From IMG/VR virus record IMGVR_UViG_3300046003_006532, positions 1-30,853 of that record: a stretch of DNA of 30,853 bases, one strand, 5' to 3'. Below are positions 6,887 through 14,189 of the stretch, piece by piece. The translations under genes were made by a program, and so were the position numbers. Position 1 is the first letter of the stretch, and every line of letters starts with the position of its first letter. Under the pieces are notes generated by a model. The model was not told where the DNA came from. It was given only the letters and a program-made list of their open reading frames with translations, and did no database searches. Source of the DNA: a virus.

Positions 6887-8550
6887 TATATTGCCACCCC
6901 TTGAGCGCTTTCCATCGCCGCCACGCCGGCTTCAAGCGGACTGCCCTCTTCCGGTGCCCGCTGCGCATCAATCGGATGCACCATGCTTCCAAGCTGCCGT
7001 TGCTGAGCCGCCGACGCCTGCGCGTCCATATATTTTTTGATGTTGTCTTTGAACTGCTGCTCAGTAAACAACAGCTCCACATCCACGTTTTTTGCCGCAA
7101 AAATCTTTTTGATTGTTTCGTAGGTCTTAACAACAGCATCCAGCCAGGGATTCTGTTTAATGGCCGCGATCAACTCCGCCGCCTGCATAACCGCCTGCGC
7201 CAGACTGGAGATCTCCAGATCGGCCAACTGCACATCCAGACGGCTGGTGTACTGCACGGAGAACTCACTGCCACCCAGAGCTGCCGGAATTTCTTCACCA
7301 AGCAGGTCATATTCAAGAATGTCTTCCGCAACCAGTTCGTACAGCGGCGAAAAGAACCCATTCCCAAGCCGATTAATTACCGGGCTGATCGCCTGTATCC
7401 GTTCCGCGATCAGTTGAGAAACCTCAAACGCCGTCTTGGCGCTGTTTTTAATCTGCTCCAGCATCGTGAACAGATCCACGTAATGCAGCTTATTCACCTC
7501 ATCCGTCAGCCAAGTGATGAAATCCGCACTCAGTTGCAGATTGCCGTTGCCGGTGTACGTGAAAATCTGCCCCTTGCTGGTGTCGCAGTAGTTCACCCCG
7601 AACGCTTCCAGCACCGCAGACTCTACCGCGTCCCTATCCGGCAGAAAAATTGGCGGAGCAATCCCCAGCTCAACCCCGTCCATGTGATCCGAAACAACCT
7701 TCATCAGCGTACGGGCCACCGGCAGAGCCTTCATGGCCGGAGACCGCCCGAACGGCTCCCCGTCGCGCACGTAAAAGCGTGGCACCAGATACCGCATCCG
7801 CTTTGTCCCGGACTCTTTCACCTTCGACCGGGTTGATTCTTCAACGTGGATGCTTTCATACGGCATGTTTTTGCTGTCCAGCCTCTTGCTGTTGCGTACT
7901 TTGCGCCGCCGTAAAACATGCACAAACTTGAATTTTTCTTCGTGCTTTTCGTTTTTGTAGGCCGTCTGAATCACCTGAGGAACTTCCTCCAGCCCGAACT
8001 CATCAACCGCCTCAACCGCCGTCAGTTCATATTCCCGATAAACCTCAATCAGCTCCGCGCGCGCATTACGCACCGGAAAAACCTTCGTGCTGGGATACAC
8101 CAGAAACTCGTGCTGTGAAGTTTTCTCGTTAAAATCGACATAAAACACCCCTTCACCACGCACACCAAAGCCGGACAACATTTCGTTGTATGCTTCAGGA
8201 AATGGGCTTTGCTGAATCCTTCGGTGCGTCGCCTTGCTGAGCGCCGTATAAAACCGCGCCACCTCGGACTGCTTCATTTTCTTCTGGTCTTGATCGATGA
8301 TGTTCCCGCGGCCCATGCTCATGGTGTTGGAAAACAGCCCGGACACCATCCGCTCCTGCGCCAGAATGCCCGTTGAAATGATCGGCTGAAGAACCTCCGA
8401 GCCTGCAGGCGCTTCAAGCAGATCCTCCAGTTCGGGATTAAACAGCCGGCAAGCCTCATCACACACGTTTTTATACGTTGCCCGCTGGCCTTTCAGCGTA
8501 TCGCGCGTCCGGAGAATTTTCTCTGCAATCGTTTTTGCCATATTATTCAT
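6886..8550 (-). CDS. Portal (head-tail connector) protein, T7 gp8-like
   Basis: 554 aa, the usual size for a podophage connector. It begins with a helical region containing 'RTDTLKGQR..YKNVCDEACRLFNP'-type sequence (here RDTLKGQRATYKNVCDEACR), then 'TGILAQERMVSGLFSNTMS', a GFGVRGEGVFYVDF strand near residue 125, and the conserved 'YGRSPAMKALP'-type stretch (here FGRSPAMKALPVAR, about residue 270). It ends with a clip and crown region rich in Gln/Ala. This is the pattern of the podovirus head-tail connector family: a dodecameric ring at one capsid vertex through which DNA is packaged. Its position downstream of terminase genes and upstream of scaffold supports it. No strong ribosome site is seen; a heptamer repeat tract lies just upstream. 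Confidence 0.92.
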   Translation of the reverse strand: MNNMAKTIAEKILRTRDTLKGQRATYKNVCDEACRLFNPELEDLLEAPAGSEVLQPIISTGILAQERMVSGLFSNTMSMGRGNIIDQDQKKMKQSEVARFYTALSKATHRRIQQSPFPEAYNEMLSGFGVRGEGVFYVDFNEKTSQHEFLVYPSTKVFPVRNARAELIEVYREYELTAVEAVDEFGLEEVPQVIQTAYKNEKHEEKFKFVHVLRRRKVRNSKRLDSKNMPYESIHVEESTRSKVKESGTKRMRYLVPRFYVRDGEPFGRSPAMKALPVARTLMKVVSDHMDGVELGIAPPIFLPDRDAVESAVLEAFGVNYCDTSKGQIFTYTGNGNLQLSADFITWLTDEVNKLHYVDLFTMLEQIKNSAKTAFEVSQLIAERIQAISPVINRLGNGFFSPLYELVAEDILEYDLLGEEIPAALGGSEFSVQYTSRLDVQLADLEISSLAQAVMQAAELIAAIKQNPWLDAVVKTYETIKKIFAAKNVDVELLFTEQQFKDNIKKYMDAQASAAQQRQLGSMVHPIDAQRAPEEGSPLEAGVAAMESAQGVAI

Positions 8551-8560
8551 TCAGACCAGC

Positions 8561-8584
8561 CTAAAGCCTAAGGTCTAAAGCCTT
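8561..8584. repeat. Heptamer repeat tract (CTAAAGC family), copy 1
   Basis: The plus strand reads CTAAAGC CTAAGGT CTAAAGC CTT, three 7-bp units in the 37-base gap between the stop at 8588 and the portal start at 8550. The same family occurs at 20671-20694 and 23811-23840. Confidence 0.75.
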
Positions 8585-8587
8585 TTT

Positions 8588-8791
8588 TTAGTCGCCCGTC
8601 CGTTTTTTCCGCATGTTAGCAAACTGCCCGCCGGCAATCGGATTAACCTGATAGGTAGTTTGCCGCCCATTTTGCTGTTGCAACCTGCGACGTTCTGCCT
8701 CACCGGCAGCCTGCACTTCGGCATTCTCCGGAGTAACCGGCGCCGCAGCCTTTTCAGGATCAGCAGATTTTTCTGGTTTTGGTTTTCCCAT
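8588..8791 (-). CDS. Small hypothetical head-module protein
   Basis: 67 aa, rich in Pro, Lys, Glu, Ala and Gln with no hydrophobic core (MGKPKPEKSADPEKAAA at the start, MRKKRTGD at the end). Podophages often have a short, charged, disordered protein of this style just before the portal gene; its job is unknown. AAGGG lies 7-8 bases upstream of the ATG. The gene overlaps the GNAT-like gene by 32 bases in another frame. A copy of the candidate late promoter lies 27 bases upstream of its start. Confidence 0.65.
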   Translation of the reverse strand: MGKPKPEKSADPEKAAAPVTPENAEVQAAGEAERRRLQQQNGRQTTYQVNPIAGGQFANMRKKRTGD

Positions 8792-9275
8792 AAATATACC
8801 CTTTGTTGGTTTTCAGGCTATATACGCACCCGCCAACCCGAACCACCTCAACAAACCCCATCGATCGCGCCATTTTCTCGGCAACCTGATTGTTTCCCTC
8901 GCAGCAAACCTCCAGCAAATCCACCTCCTTGCTGTTCAAAATCATGTCTAGAGCTAGCTTGGACGAAGAAAACACAGTCTTTGGACGGTAATGAGCATGC
9001 GCCGCAAAATGAACCTGCACGCTCTTCCCGCATTCTCGCCAGTTCGTCAGGTAAATCACCGCCGGATATCGCCCATCGACCTCAATCACCACCGGACAAA
9101 ACGCGATCGCGCGCGGAGCTTTGGGTTTCGGGTTTAAATAACTCATCCAGCCCGGAAGCGTCCTCAACCATTCAGGCAGATGTTTGATCGTACCGGCCTC
9201 AACCTGCTCCATAAACGCCTGCCGTAGCTCGTTCGCCGTCGGCTTCAAATGAATAAACACGCTTGAATTGTGCAT
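8760..9275 (-). CDS. GNAT-fold-like phage protein
   Basis: 171 aa. The second half reads like the C-terminal part of the GNAT acetyltransferase fold: a helix after 'KTVFSSSKLALDMIL', a strand 'VDLLEVCCE', then 'NNQVAEKMARSMGFVEVVRVGG', the characteristic helix plus (L/M)GF turn followed by a final strand. Proteins of this type sit beside terminase or portal genes in many podophages, and their substrate is not known. The usual acetyl-CoA loop (Q/RxxGxG/A) is not obvious, so it may be non-catalytic. The start overlaps the TerL stop as TAATG, with GAGGAG upstream. The final codons overlap both the next gene and a candidate late promoter. Confidence 0.62.
   Translation of the reverse strand: MHNSSVFIHLKPTANELRQAFMEQVEAGTIKHLPEWLRTLPGWMSYLNPKPKAPRAIAFCPVVIEVDGRYPAVIYLTNWRECGKSVQVHFAAHAHYRPKTVFSSSKLALDMILNSKEVDLLEVCCEGNNQVAEKMARSMGFVEVVRVGGCVYSLKTNKGYIYGKTKTRKIC
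8818..8831 (-). promoter_or_regulatory. Candidate late promoter, copy 2 (before the portal-side genes)
   Basis: The minus strand reads GGGTGCGTATATAG, 14 nt identical to copy 1. It lies inside the last codons of the GNAT-like gene (encoding GCVYS) and 27 bases before the small gene that precedes the portal. Conservation of the full 14-mer in a coding context that copy 1 does not share argues for selection on the DNA motif itself. Confidence 0.55.
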
Positions 9276-10654
9276 TAGTATCTCCTCAATTTTTTAACCA
9301 CCCGACTGCTCACCCGCCGCCCTGCATTCAACGCCCTCGGCTTCACGTTCCGCCGCGCCCAATACCTCAACCCGTCAATCAGATGGTTGAACTTATCCTC
9401 CGGCTCATCGGAAAACTTACCGTCCGGCTGCTTCTTCCAGGCATAGTTCTCAAACTCAGCCTGAAAATTATTGCTGTCGCGGTGGACGTAGATCGTGAAT
9501 TGCTTCAGCAGACTGATCCCGTACTGGATGCTTCCAGCGCCCTTTTCGCACGCCTCGACGCGGAATCCGCTGGTTTCCAAGTCGGCCAGCTGCTCAGCCG
9601 CCGCCGCATCACCGATCATCAGCAGACCCGGAATAAACAGCCCGCACTCGATAGCCTCTCTCAACCGCAGTTCCAGCGACGGCTTATCCGGATTGCTCTG
9701 ATTCACCGTGGTGATCAGCCCCGTCTCATACACCACTTCGCGCACATACAGCCGATCATTCAGCAGGAACGCCCGGCCCACGGCCGTAGGATCCTGAGAG
9801 AAACCGAAGTCCACGAAATGTCCGTCCCGCTGCGCCGCGTAGAGTTCCTTCGGCCACTGTTCATCCTCCAGCACCAGCCAGTTGTCAAAGATTGCCCCTT
9901 CGCGCCGGGCACGCTTCCCAAGCCCGTAAACTTCCCAGCTCCACTTATCCGCCGTGCCAGCTAGTATATTTTCAGGCGTTGGCCGCCAGCTCATGATATC
10001 TGCACGCGCCTCCGGACTGATGAAAGGATTGTCCCGGAACGTCGAATGGAAATAATCCACCCGATCCCCGCCCTGCTTCAGCACGCGCTCAAACACCCAA
10101 TGCACCGAAATGCTGGGATTAAAGTCCATGATAATAAAATCGTTGGTTCGGGCATTAATCTGCCGGAACGCTTCGTAGGATATTTCCGTAACCTCGTTCA
10201 GCCACGCAATATCACGGCGCGGACCGTGCAGCTTGCCCGGCTTCTGACACCCGCGGAACCGCAGCATAGACCCGTTTTTAAACCGGTACTCCTTGCGCTG
10301 CTCATTCCAGCACTTATCATCCCACAGCCCAAACTGATCCGGCCCCATCACAAACCGGAAATCCTCAATCACCGAATCGTTACACGTCGCTTGATCGTGC
10401 CGGAAACAGTCCACCTTCACCTTGCGCTGAAGCAACTGATACGAAATCAAATATTGCAAAATTGAAATCGTTTTGGATGAACCAGACGAACCCTCCAGCA
10501 CCGCATACCGCTTGCGCGTTGCCCGGTAATCAGAGCCTGATAAATTCCATCCACCGCGACGCTCCGCCGCCGACTTATTCAACCAGCTCGAATAGGCCGG
10601 AAACGTGCTATCCACCAGCCGCTGATAGTTCAGGGTTGCCGATATCTCACGCAT
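9275..10654 (-). CDS. terL: Terminase large subunit (DNA-packaging ATPase/nuclease)
   Basis: 459 aa from the ATG at 10654, preferred over a GTG at 10669 because GGAGG lies six bases before it. It has a Walker A loop (EGSSGSSKT, residues 54-62), a Walker B strand ending in Glu (DIAWLNE, 148-154) and a RNase H-like nuclease domain with acidic residues D282 (DFGFSQDP), D349 (MIGDAA) and D427 (NHLIDGLRYW). The SSGSSKT loop and the DP...NHLIDALRY-type ending suit the PBSX/SPP1-like (Terminase_3) group. The protein docks on the portal and pumps DNA into the prohead using ATP, then cuts it. The start overlaps the TerS end by eight bases. Confidence 0.95.
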   Translation of the reverse strand: MREISATLNYQRLVDSTFPAYSSWLNKSAAERRGGWNLSGSDYRATRKRYAVLEGSSGSSKTISILQYLISYQLLQRKVKVDCFRHDQATCNDSVIEDFRFVMGPDQFGLWDDKCWNEQRKEYRFKNGSMLRFRGCQKPGKLHGPRRDIAWLNEVTEISYEAFRQINARTNDFIIMDFNPSISVHWVFERVLKQGGDRVDYFHSTFRDNPFISPEARADIMSWRPTPENILAGTADKWSWEVYGLGKRARREGAIFDNWLVLEDEQWPKELYAAQRDGHFVDFGFSQDPTAVGRAFLLNDRLYVREVVYETGLITTVNQSNPDKPSLELRLREAIECGLFIPGLLMIGDAAAAEQLADLETSGFRVEACEKGAGSIQYGISLLKQFTIYVHRDSNNFQAEFENYAWKKQPDGKFSDEPEDKFNHLIDGLRYWARRNVKPRALNAGRRVSSRVVKKLRRY

Positions 10655-11207
10655 CCGGCACCTCCGCACGTCTCACCACCATCATAAACCGGCCATCACC
10701 AGAACCCTCTTCGTCTTCGCCTGTCGCCATTTTTAACCGGTCAAGCGCCTCTTCAACACCGGCCAGCTGCTCCCCAATCCGGAACTTGCCCAGATACCAC
10801 TTGAGCCCGTCCATCTCCAGTTTGAAGCGTACCGCCTCCATCTCACGAAACTCCAGCGCCGGAGTTGTCCGAATCTTGCGAATCAGCTCAACAAAATCAT
10901 CTTCCAGCAGAGCCACCCGCACCCGGCACGCCAGCACAAACCCCTCCGCAAACTGACGCAAATCCGAATCAATACCCAGTGCACCCTTACGAACCCAACC
11001 CGACACCGTTTTGCGAGTAGGCAACCCGTCCTTTTCACAGGCATGAGTCAGACTATCGCCCCCCGCAATCGCATCCAAAACCAGCTCCGCAACCGGCCAC
11101 GAAAACCCGTCCGGCCTTCCCGCTTTCTGCAATTCTTTCTTCGGGTTCTTTCGCGCTACAGCGCGACCATTCACCGCTTTGTTCGTCTGCTTTTTCTGTT
11201 TTTTCAT
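10647..11207 (-). CDS. terS: Terminase small subunit
   Basis: 186 aa, directly upstream of and overlapping terL. After a Lys-rich N-terminus comes a helix-turn-helix (residues about 45-75: VLDAIAGGDSLTHACEKDGL, then TRKTVSGWVRKG). A long helical oligomerisation region follows, with KWYLGKF near residue 137, a signature of Sf6 gp1-like and related small terminases. The acidic tail (ATGEDEEGSGDG) may contact TerL. It recognises the packaging site on concatemeric DNA. No strong ribosome site is visible (GACGG before the ATG), so expression may depend on upstream translation or a long leader. Confidence 0.87.
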   Translation of the reverse strand: MKKQKKQTNKAVNGRAVARKNPKKELQKAGRPDGFSWPVAELVLDAIAGGDSLTHACEKDGLPTRKTVSGWVRKGALGIDSDLRQFAEGFVLACRVRVALLEDDFVELIRKIRTTPALEFREMEAVRFKLEMDGLKWYLGKFRIGEQLAGVEEALDRLKMATGEDEEGSGDGRFMMVVRRAEVPDA

Positions 11208-11245
11208 CCGTCAGATTTGTCCGGTTTGTCAGTTGCGGTATAAGG

Positions 11246-11287
11246 ACGCGCGCGCGTGCGCACACAATTCCGCGCACGCATGCGCGT
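11246..11287. other. Alternating purine-pyrimidine GC tract with inverted repeat
   Basis: Most of this 42-bp stretch alternates CG, TG and CA dinucleotides. It contains an 8-bp inverted repeat (GCGTGCGC at 11254-11261, GCGCACGC at 11272-11279) around an AT-containing loop. It lies in the 93-base gap between the GroES-like gene and TerS. No U-tract follows, so it is not an ordinary terminator. A cos/pac-type packaging signal, an mRNA hairpin or Z-DNA-forming DNA are all possible. Confidence 0.5.
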
Positions 11288-11300
11288 AGCGGGGTAATAA

Positions 11301-11567
11301 TTAGAACTTTCCGAGAATATCCTTCTCCTCGAAAAAGCTGTACAGCTTCACCCCGTCGCCGTTGTCAAACTTCAACGGCTTACCATCACTTGACCGACAC
11401 ACAACACAATCCCCCACCTTCACCGCCTTGACCTCCGGACCGACAGCCCGGACAACAATGTCACACGGAGCGCTCTCCTTGGCCGCTTCCGGAATAATCA
11501 GCTTAATCGCCTGCTCCTTCGGAACCGGCTCAACCATCACCGCCTTGCCATACAATTTGACACCCAT
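11301..11567 (-). CDS. GroES-like co-chaperonin
   Basis: 88 aa, close to the ~95 of GroES. It shows the Cpn10 layout: an N-terminal strand with a VMVEPVPKE segment in place of GroES 'DRVIVKRxE', a mobile-loop region followed by IIPEAAKE (GroES: GGIVLP..AKE), a 'IVVRAVGPEV..VKVGDCVV' strand pair (GroES: V.AVG.G....VKVGD.V.F), and a C-terminal DILGKF matching '.DILAI'. It would cap a GroEL chamber for folding phage proteins, as T4 gp31 does for the T4 capsid. The mobile loop lacks the usual Gly-Gly-Ile-Val motif and has AIKLI instead, so the GroEL contact may differ. AAGGG lies upstream of the ATG. No GroEL gene is in the window. Confidence 0.82.
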   Translation of the reverse strand: MGVKLYGKAVMVEPVPKEQAIKLIIPEAAKESAPCDIVVRAVGPEVKAVKVGDCVVCRSSDGKPLKFDNGDGVKLYSFFEEKDILGKF

Positions 11568-11570
11568 AAC

Positions 11571-11801
11571 CTACCCTTTCTCTTCCTGTTCTATTTTTTC
11601 CATCACCTGCCGGACGCTCTTGCCATGCTTCCGCGCTAAATAGCGCAGATCGCTTTGAAACACCAAAAACCGCGCCAGCTTCAACCGCTCCCTCAGAGGC
11701 TGCATCTGCATCCTCAAAAACACATTCAGCGCCAAATCATTCGCCTGCTTCACCCGGCGCTCACGCCGAAATATCTTCCGCTTCCCATTGTCCTTGCTCA
11801 T
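11571..11801 (-). CDS. Small basic hypothetical protein
   Basis: 76 aa, rich in Arg and Lys (KRKIFRRERRVKQ near the start) and predicted helical throughout; residues 50-72 (DLRYLARKHGKSVRQVMEKIEQ) could be a helix-turn-helix. It is coupled to the methyltransferase gene by an ATGA overlap. Family not recognised. A nucleic-acid-binding role is plausible from charge alone. Confidence 0.6.
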   Translation of the reverse strand: MSKDNGKRKIFRRERRVKQANDLALNVFLRMQMQPLRERLKLARFLVFQSDLRYLARKHGKSVRQVMEKIEQEEKG

Positions 11802-12538
11802 ACCGTTACCGCCTCCATGTTTTGTCCGTTCCTGTCCGCTGAAAAATCCATCCGGCCCTGCTCATTCCGTCCGGGCATCGCCGCGCAGCGTTTCGCCGCC
11901 ACCTCGCACCACTTTTCGTTATGCTCAAACCCGACCGCCAGCCGCCCCATTGACTTGGCCGCCACCAGCGTGGTGCCCGTCCCGCAAAAACAATCCAGAA
12001 CCGTCTCGCCATCCTGCGAGCCAAGACGAATCAGCCACTGCATCAAATCCAGCGGCTTTGTGGTGGGATGCCCAAACTTATTCCACTGCCGCATCGCCGG
12101 GCGCAGAAAATAGCGATGCTTATCATCCATCTCCCCGAATAGCCGCTTCGGCTGAAAGGCGTGAACCAAATACTCCGTATCCGGCAAATAATTCCCGTTG
12201 CACAGCGGAGCCGGATCAGGCTTCAGCCAGTTCAGCACCATCCTCCGTCCGCCCTGCGCCTTGCGTTTCTCCGCCATCACCAGCAGCAGCGAAAGCTGAT
12301 CGAGCGAACAGAAACACATCCAGTTTGCAAACCGCTCCAGAATCGTCTCATCAAACCCGTTGTGAATCCCGTTGGCTTCGACCTGCGCCAGATAATCGCG
12401 CTGCTTCGCAATGCCGCTCCTGCGCGTCGAAATTTCATACGGAGGATCAATCAACAGCAGATCGCACTCAGGAAGATCTACCGCATAGCTGTCCGCGTGA
12501 TAAATAATCACCAAATCATCCTGGTAATACGGCTTCAT
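11798..12538 (-). CDS. DNA methyltransferase, beta-type (N6-adenine or N4-cytosine)
   Basis: 246 aa from the ATG at 12538, which overlaps the upstream stop as ATGA; the frame extends further upstream but that part overlaps the neighbour. The catalytic motif DPPY (residues 31-34, in LLLIDPPYE) comes first. The AdoMet-binding motif (LDCFCGTGTTLVAAK, 181-195) is near the C-terminus with HPTTKPLDLM before it. This order defines the beta group of amino-methyltransferases. No restriction enzyme is adjacent, so it is an orphan enzyme, most likely protecting phage DNA from host restriction or marking DNA for replication or packaging. Target specificity cannot be read from the sequence. Confidence 0.92.
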   Translation of the reverse strand: MKPYYQDDLVIIYHADSYAVDLPECDLLLIDPPYEISTRRSGIAKQRDYLAQVEANGIHNGFDETILERFANWMCFCSLDQLSLLLVMAEKRKAQGGRRMVLNWLKPDPAPLCNGNYLPDTEYLVHAFQPKRLFGEMDDKHRYFLRPAMRQWNKFGHPTTKPLDLMQWLIRLGSQDGETVLDCFCGTGTTLVAAKSMGRLAVGFEHNEKWCEVAAKRCAAMPGRNEQGRMDFSADRNGQNMEAVTV

Positions 12539-12843
12539 TGCGCCAGCTCCTCGCGCCGTTGCCGCGTCCGCTGCTGTCGGTTGAAATCCATCCCCGCCCA
12601 GCGCATCTGCTGCGTCAGCGCAGAATACGGATTCCGCTCCGGATCGATCTTCTGCCAATGCTTCATAAGCCGTACGCGAAACCCGCCCAGCACCTCATCC
12701 ACCGCATACGCCCAGCCGCTGCATGAACGCTTCGCATACCAGCCGCGTCCGATCTCCTCCGCCAGCACCGCAAACCGCTCCGTCATCACCCCGGCCGCCA
12801 GCGACTTCTCCAACTCCGCCTTCAACTCAATTTTGCAAACCAT
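12535..12843 (-). CDS. Putative phage late sigma factor, T4 gp55-like
   Basis: 102 aa, start ATG at 12843 with AAGGAG six bases upstream and coupled to both neighbours. The arrangement resembles the sigma region 2 core of T4 gp55: an LAEEI helix (compare gp55 LIAEGL), a central helix with AVDEVLGGFRVRL, then KIDPERNPYSALTQQMRWAG (compare gp55 [20 protein letters not shown]), and a basic RQQRTRQRR helix (compare QRIKKERK). In T4, gp55 directs host RNA polymerase to late promoters that consist of a TATAAATA -10 box alone. Here the NPxxxxTQ core and basic tail are clear, but the alignment is by eye and a remote similarity only. The protein is shorter than gp55 (185 aa) and lacks its C-terminal clamp-binding tail. 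Alternative: an unrelated small helical phage protein. Confidence 0.6.
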   Translation of the reverse strand: MVCKIELKAELEKSLAAGVMTERFAVLAEEIGRGWYAKRSCSGWAYAVDEVLGGFRVRLMKHWQKIDPERNPYSALTQQMRWAGMDFNRQQRTRQRREELAQ

Positions 12844-14126
12844 CACGCTCTCCTTCCAGAAATATGGGCAGGGTTCATCCCTGCCCGCCGATACGGCCGC
12901 GCTCCGCTAGCCTTCTGCAGCTGGCTCATGAACAGAGCCGCCCACGAATGCGGCGGCTGACGGCGCGAAGCCCGCCGATCGATAAAATCCGCCACCAGAC
13001 GGCTCAGGCACTCCCTCCACATCGCCGTGGCCTCCTTCGGCCCGAGACGCTTCGACATCGCCGCGTACTGCGAAAGCAAGGCATCCTGCGAAAGCGGAGG
13101 ATCACTCGGAAACCCATGCCGCGGCGGAATAGAGTTCCATCCGGAGGTGCCACTCAGAAACCGCTCCGTCGCATGGATCGGGTCTTTCACCACAAACGCA
13201 TCGCTCGGCTCAAACAGGCAATCCTCCGAACACTCCGGCGGCGGTATCGGACGTTCCTCCCGGCTAGGGGGAACGTGCCCCCCGCGAATGGCTGGCGGCA
13301 AAAAGCCGCCTCCCTCGCTTCGCTCGCGCTCCCCCCCCTCCAACAAGGGACGCGCACCCGCGCCCGCACCAACTGGAACCAATTGGATTCCCGTAAGGGA
13401 ATCTTTATCTGGATCTTGGTCTTGGTCTGCGGGAAATTTCCCGGCAGGGACAATTTCTCCACCAGACCCAACCCGCGCAGAAACGGCACCAACCCCAACA
13501 CCAGCGGGGGGGAGCGCGAGCGAAGCGAGCGCACTGGAGTCTCGCACGAGAAACCCTGAATCAAACAAAACCCGCAAAATGCGGATTCTGGTTTTCTCGT
13601 ACTTCCCGGTGCGGGCATACAGAAAACCGTTCAATTCCGCCTCGGTCACCTTACGTCCGCCCAGCTCGGCAAACCACCCCGCCAGCGGACCGTGCAGCGC
13701 CTCGGCCTCTTCAACCAGCTCCTCGCTTGCCTTCATCTGGTGCCGCTCCACATCGCCGCTCGCCGGCGTCTCCTGATCTTCATGCCAATGCACCAGCTTA
13801 ATAGCACCGGCATCAAATGCCCGCTTATCCAGCTGGCGGGCAGTCACCAGCAGACTCAGCATCCCCGAAATCTCCGCGTTGCGGGCACTCGAACCGTCCC
13901 CTATAAGGAATAGCAGCTCGTCGACCGACAGCTTCCCGCCGTCCGTACCGTACAGCACCCCTTTTTCATAACCCTCCAGCGTACTGCCCGCCATACACTC
14001 GATATGAGAAAGCAACCCCTTCGCCTCGAAAGGCAGCCGCATCCAGAACGGATCCCTCAATTTACGGTCATGCGCACACTTATGGTATCGCCGCCGATAT
14101 CGACCATCATCATTCCGTCCGCTCAT
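12843..14126 (-). CDS. Replication initiator-like wHTH protein
   Basis: 427 aa. Residues about 20-190 resemble the N-terminal domain of phage replisome organiser proteins: 'RDPFWMRLPFEAKGLLSHI', a winged-helix region, 'KLSVDELLFLIG', and a second helical segment with NGFLYARTGKYEKTRIRILR. A long Gly/Pro/Asp-rich linker follows (about 195-330), encoded partly by a 24-bp inverted repeat unit. The C-terminal ~100 residues (SLSQ..LLSQYAAMSKRLG, then AALFMSQLQKASG) are helical and may bind a helicase or loader. Assignment as O-like initiator is inference; no helicase is seen nearby. AAGG precedes the ATG within a CCTTATATAAGG palindrome. Confidence 0.6.
   Translation of the reverse strand: MSGRNDDGRYRRRYHKCAHDRKLRDPFWMRLPFEAKGLLSHIECMAGSTLEGYEKGVLYGTDGGKLSVDELLFLIGDGSSARNAEISGMLSLLVTARQLDKRAFDAGAIKLVHWHEDQETPASGDVERHQMKASEELVEEAEALHGPLAGWFAELGGRKVTEAELNGFLYARTGKYEKTRIRILRVLFDSGFLVRDSSALASLALPPAGVGVGAVSARVGSGGEIVPAGKFPADQDQDPDKDSLTGIQLVPVGAGAGARPLLEGGERERSEGGGFLPPAIRGGHVPPSREERPIPPPECSEDCLFEPSDAFVVKDPIHATERFLSGTSGWNSIPPRHGFPSDPPLSQDALLSQYAAMSKRLGPKEATAMWRECLSRLVADFIDRRASRRQPPHSWAALFMSQLQKASGARPYRRAGMNPAHISGRRA
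13314..13529. repeat. 24-bp inverted repeat bounding an in-frame insert in the initiator-like gene
   Basis: The left arm 13314-13337 (starts CTCGCTTCGCTCGCGCTCC) and right arm 13506-13529 are perfect reverse complements over 24 bp. The 168 bases between hold more dyads: GATTCCC GTAA GGGAATC, and CGGGAAATTTCCCG. In the protein the arms encode ASLALPP and GGERERSE within the low-complexity linker. The layout resembles a small palindromic, MITE- or REPIN-like element tolerated in frame. No target duplication was identified. Confidence 0.7.
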
Positions 14127-14134
14127 AAAAACGC

Positions 14135-14177
14135 CCTTATATAAGGAAAGCCCGTAATGGCAGGTTTCATACCTGCC
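14135..14177 (-). promoter_or_regulatory. Palindrome and hairpin before the initiator-like gene
   Basis: CCTTATATAAGG (14135-14146) is a perfect 12-bp palindrome overlapping the ribosome site of the gene starting at 14126. Just upstream, GGCAGGT TTCAT ACCTGCC (14159-14177) can form a 7-bp hairpin. The palindrome could be an operator or contain a TATATA -10 box; it lacks the TGCG of the late motif. Confidence 0.4.
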
Positions 14178-14189
14178 AAGTTTGAAAAA

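Noticed and set aside
4011-11207. Diversity-generating retroelement, suspected because the head genes resemble those of Bordetella phage BPP-1
   Set aside because: No reverse transcriptase and no template/variable repeat pair is visible in the window.
11254-11279. GC-rich hairpin before TerS as an intrinsic terminator
   Set aside because: No U-tract follows on either strand, and the loop region is not typical.
12723-13559. Long plus-strand open frame (and similar ones at 9263-9964, 11788-12507, 25312-25977)
   Set aside because: They lie antisense to well-supported genes, have Arg/Pro/Ser-rich nonsense composition and lack ribosome sites; they are codon-bias shadows.
12843-14126. Frameshifted initiator gene because of the strange linker
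   Set aside because: The frame is open and continuous, and the inverted-repeat insert keeps it in phase.
14135-14146. Fourth copy of the late promoter motif (TATATAAGGG)
   Set aside because: It shares only the TATATA part; the TGCG half is missing and it is a perfect palindrome, so an operator is as likely.
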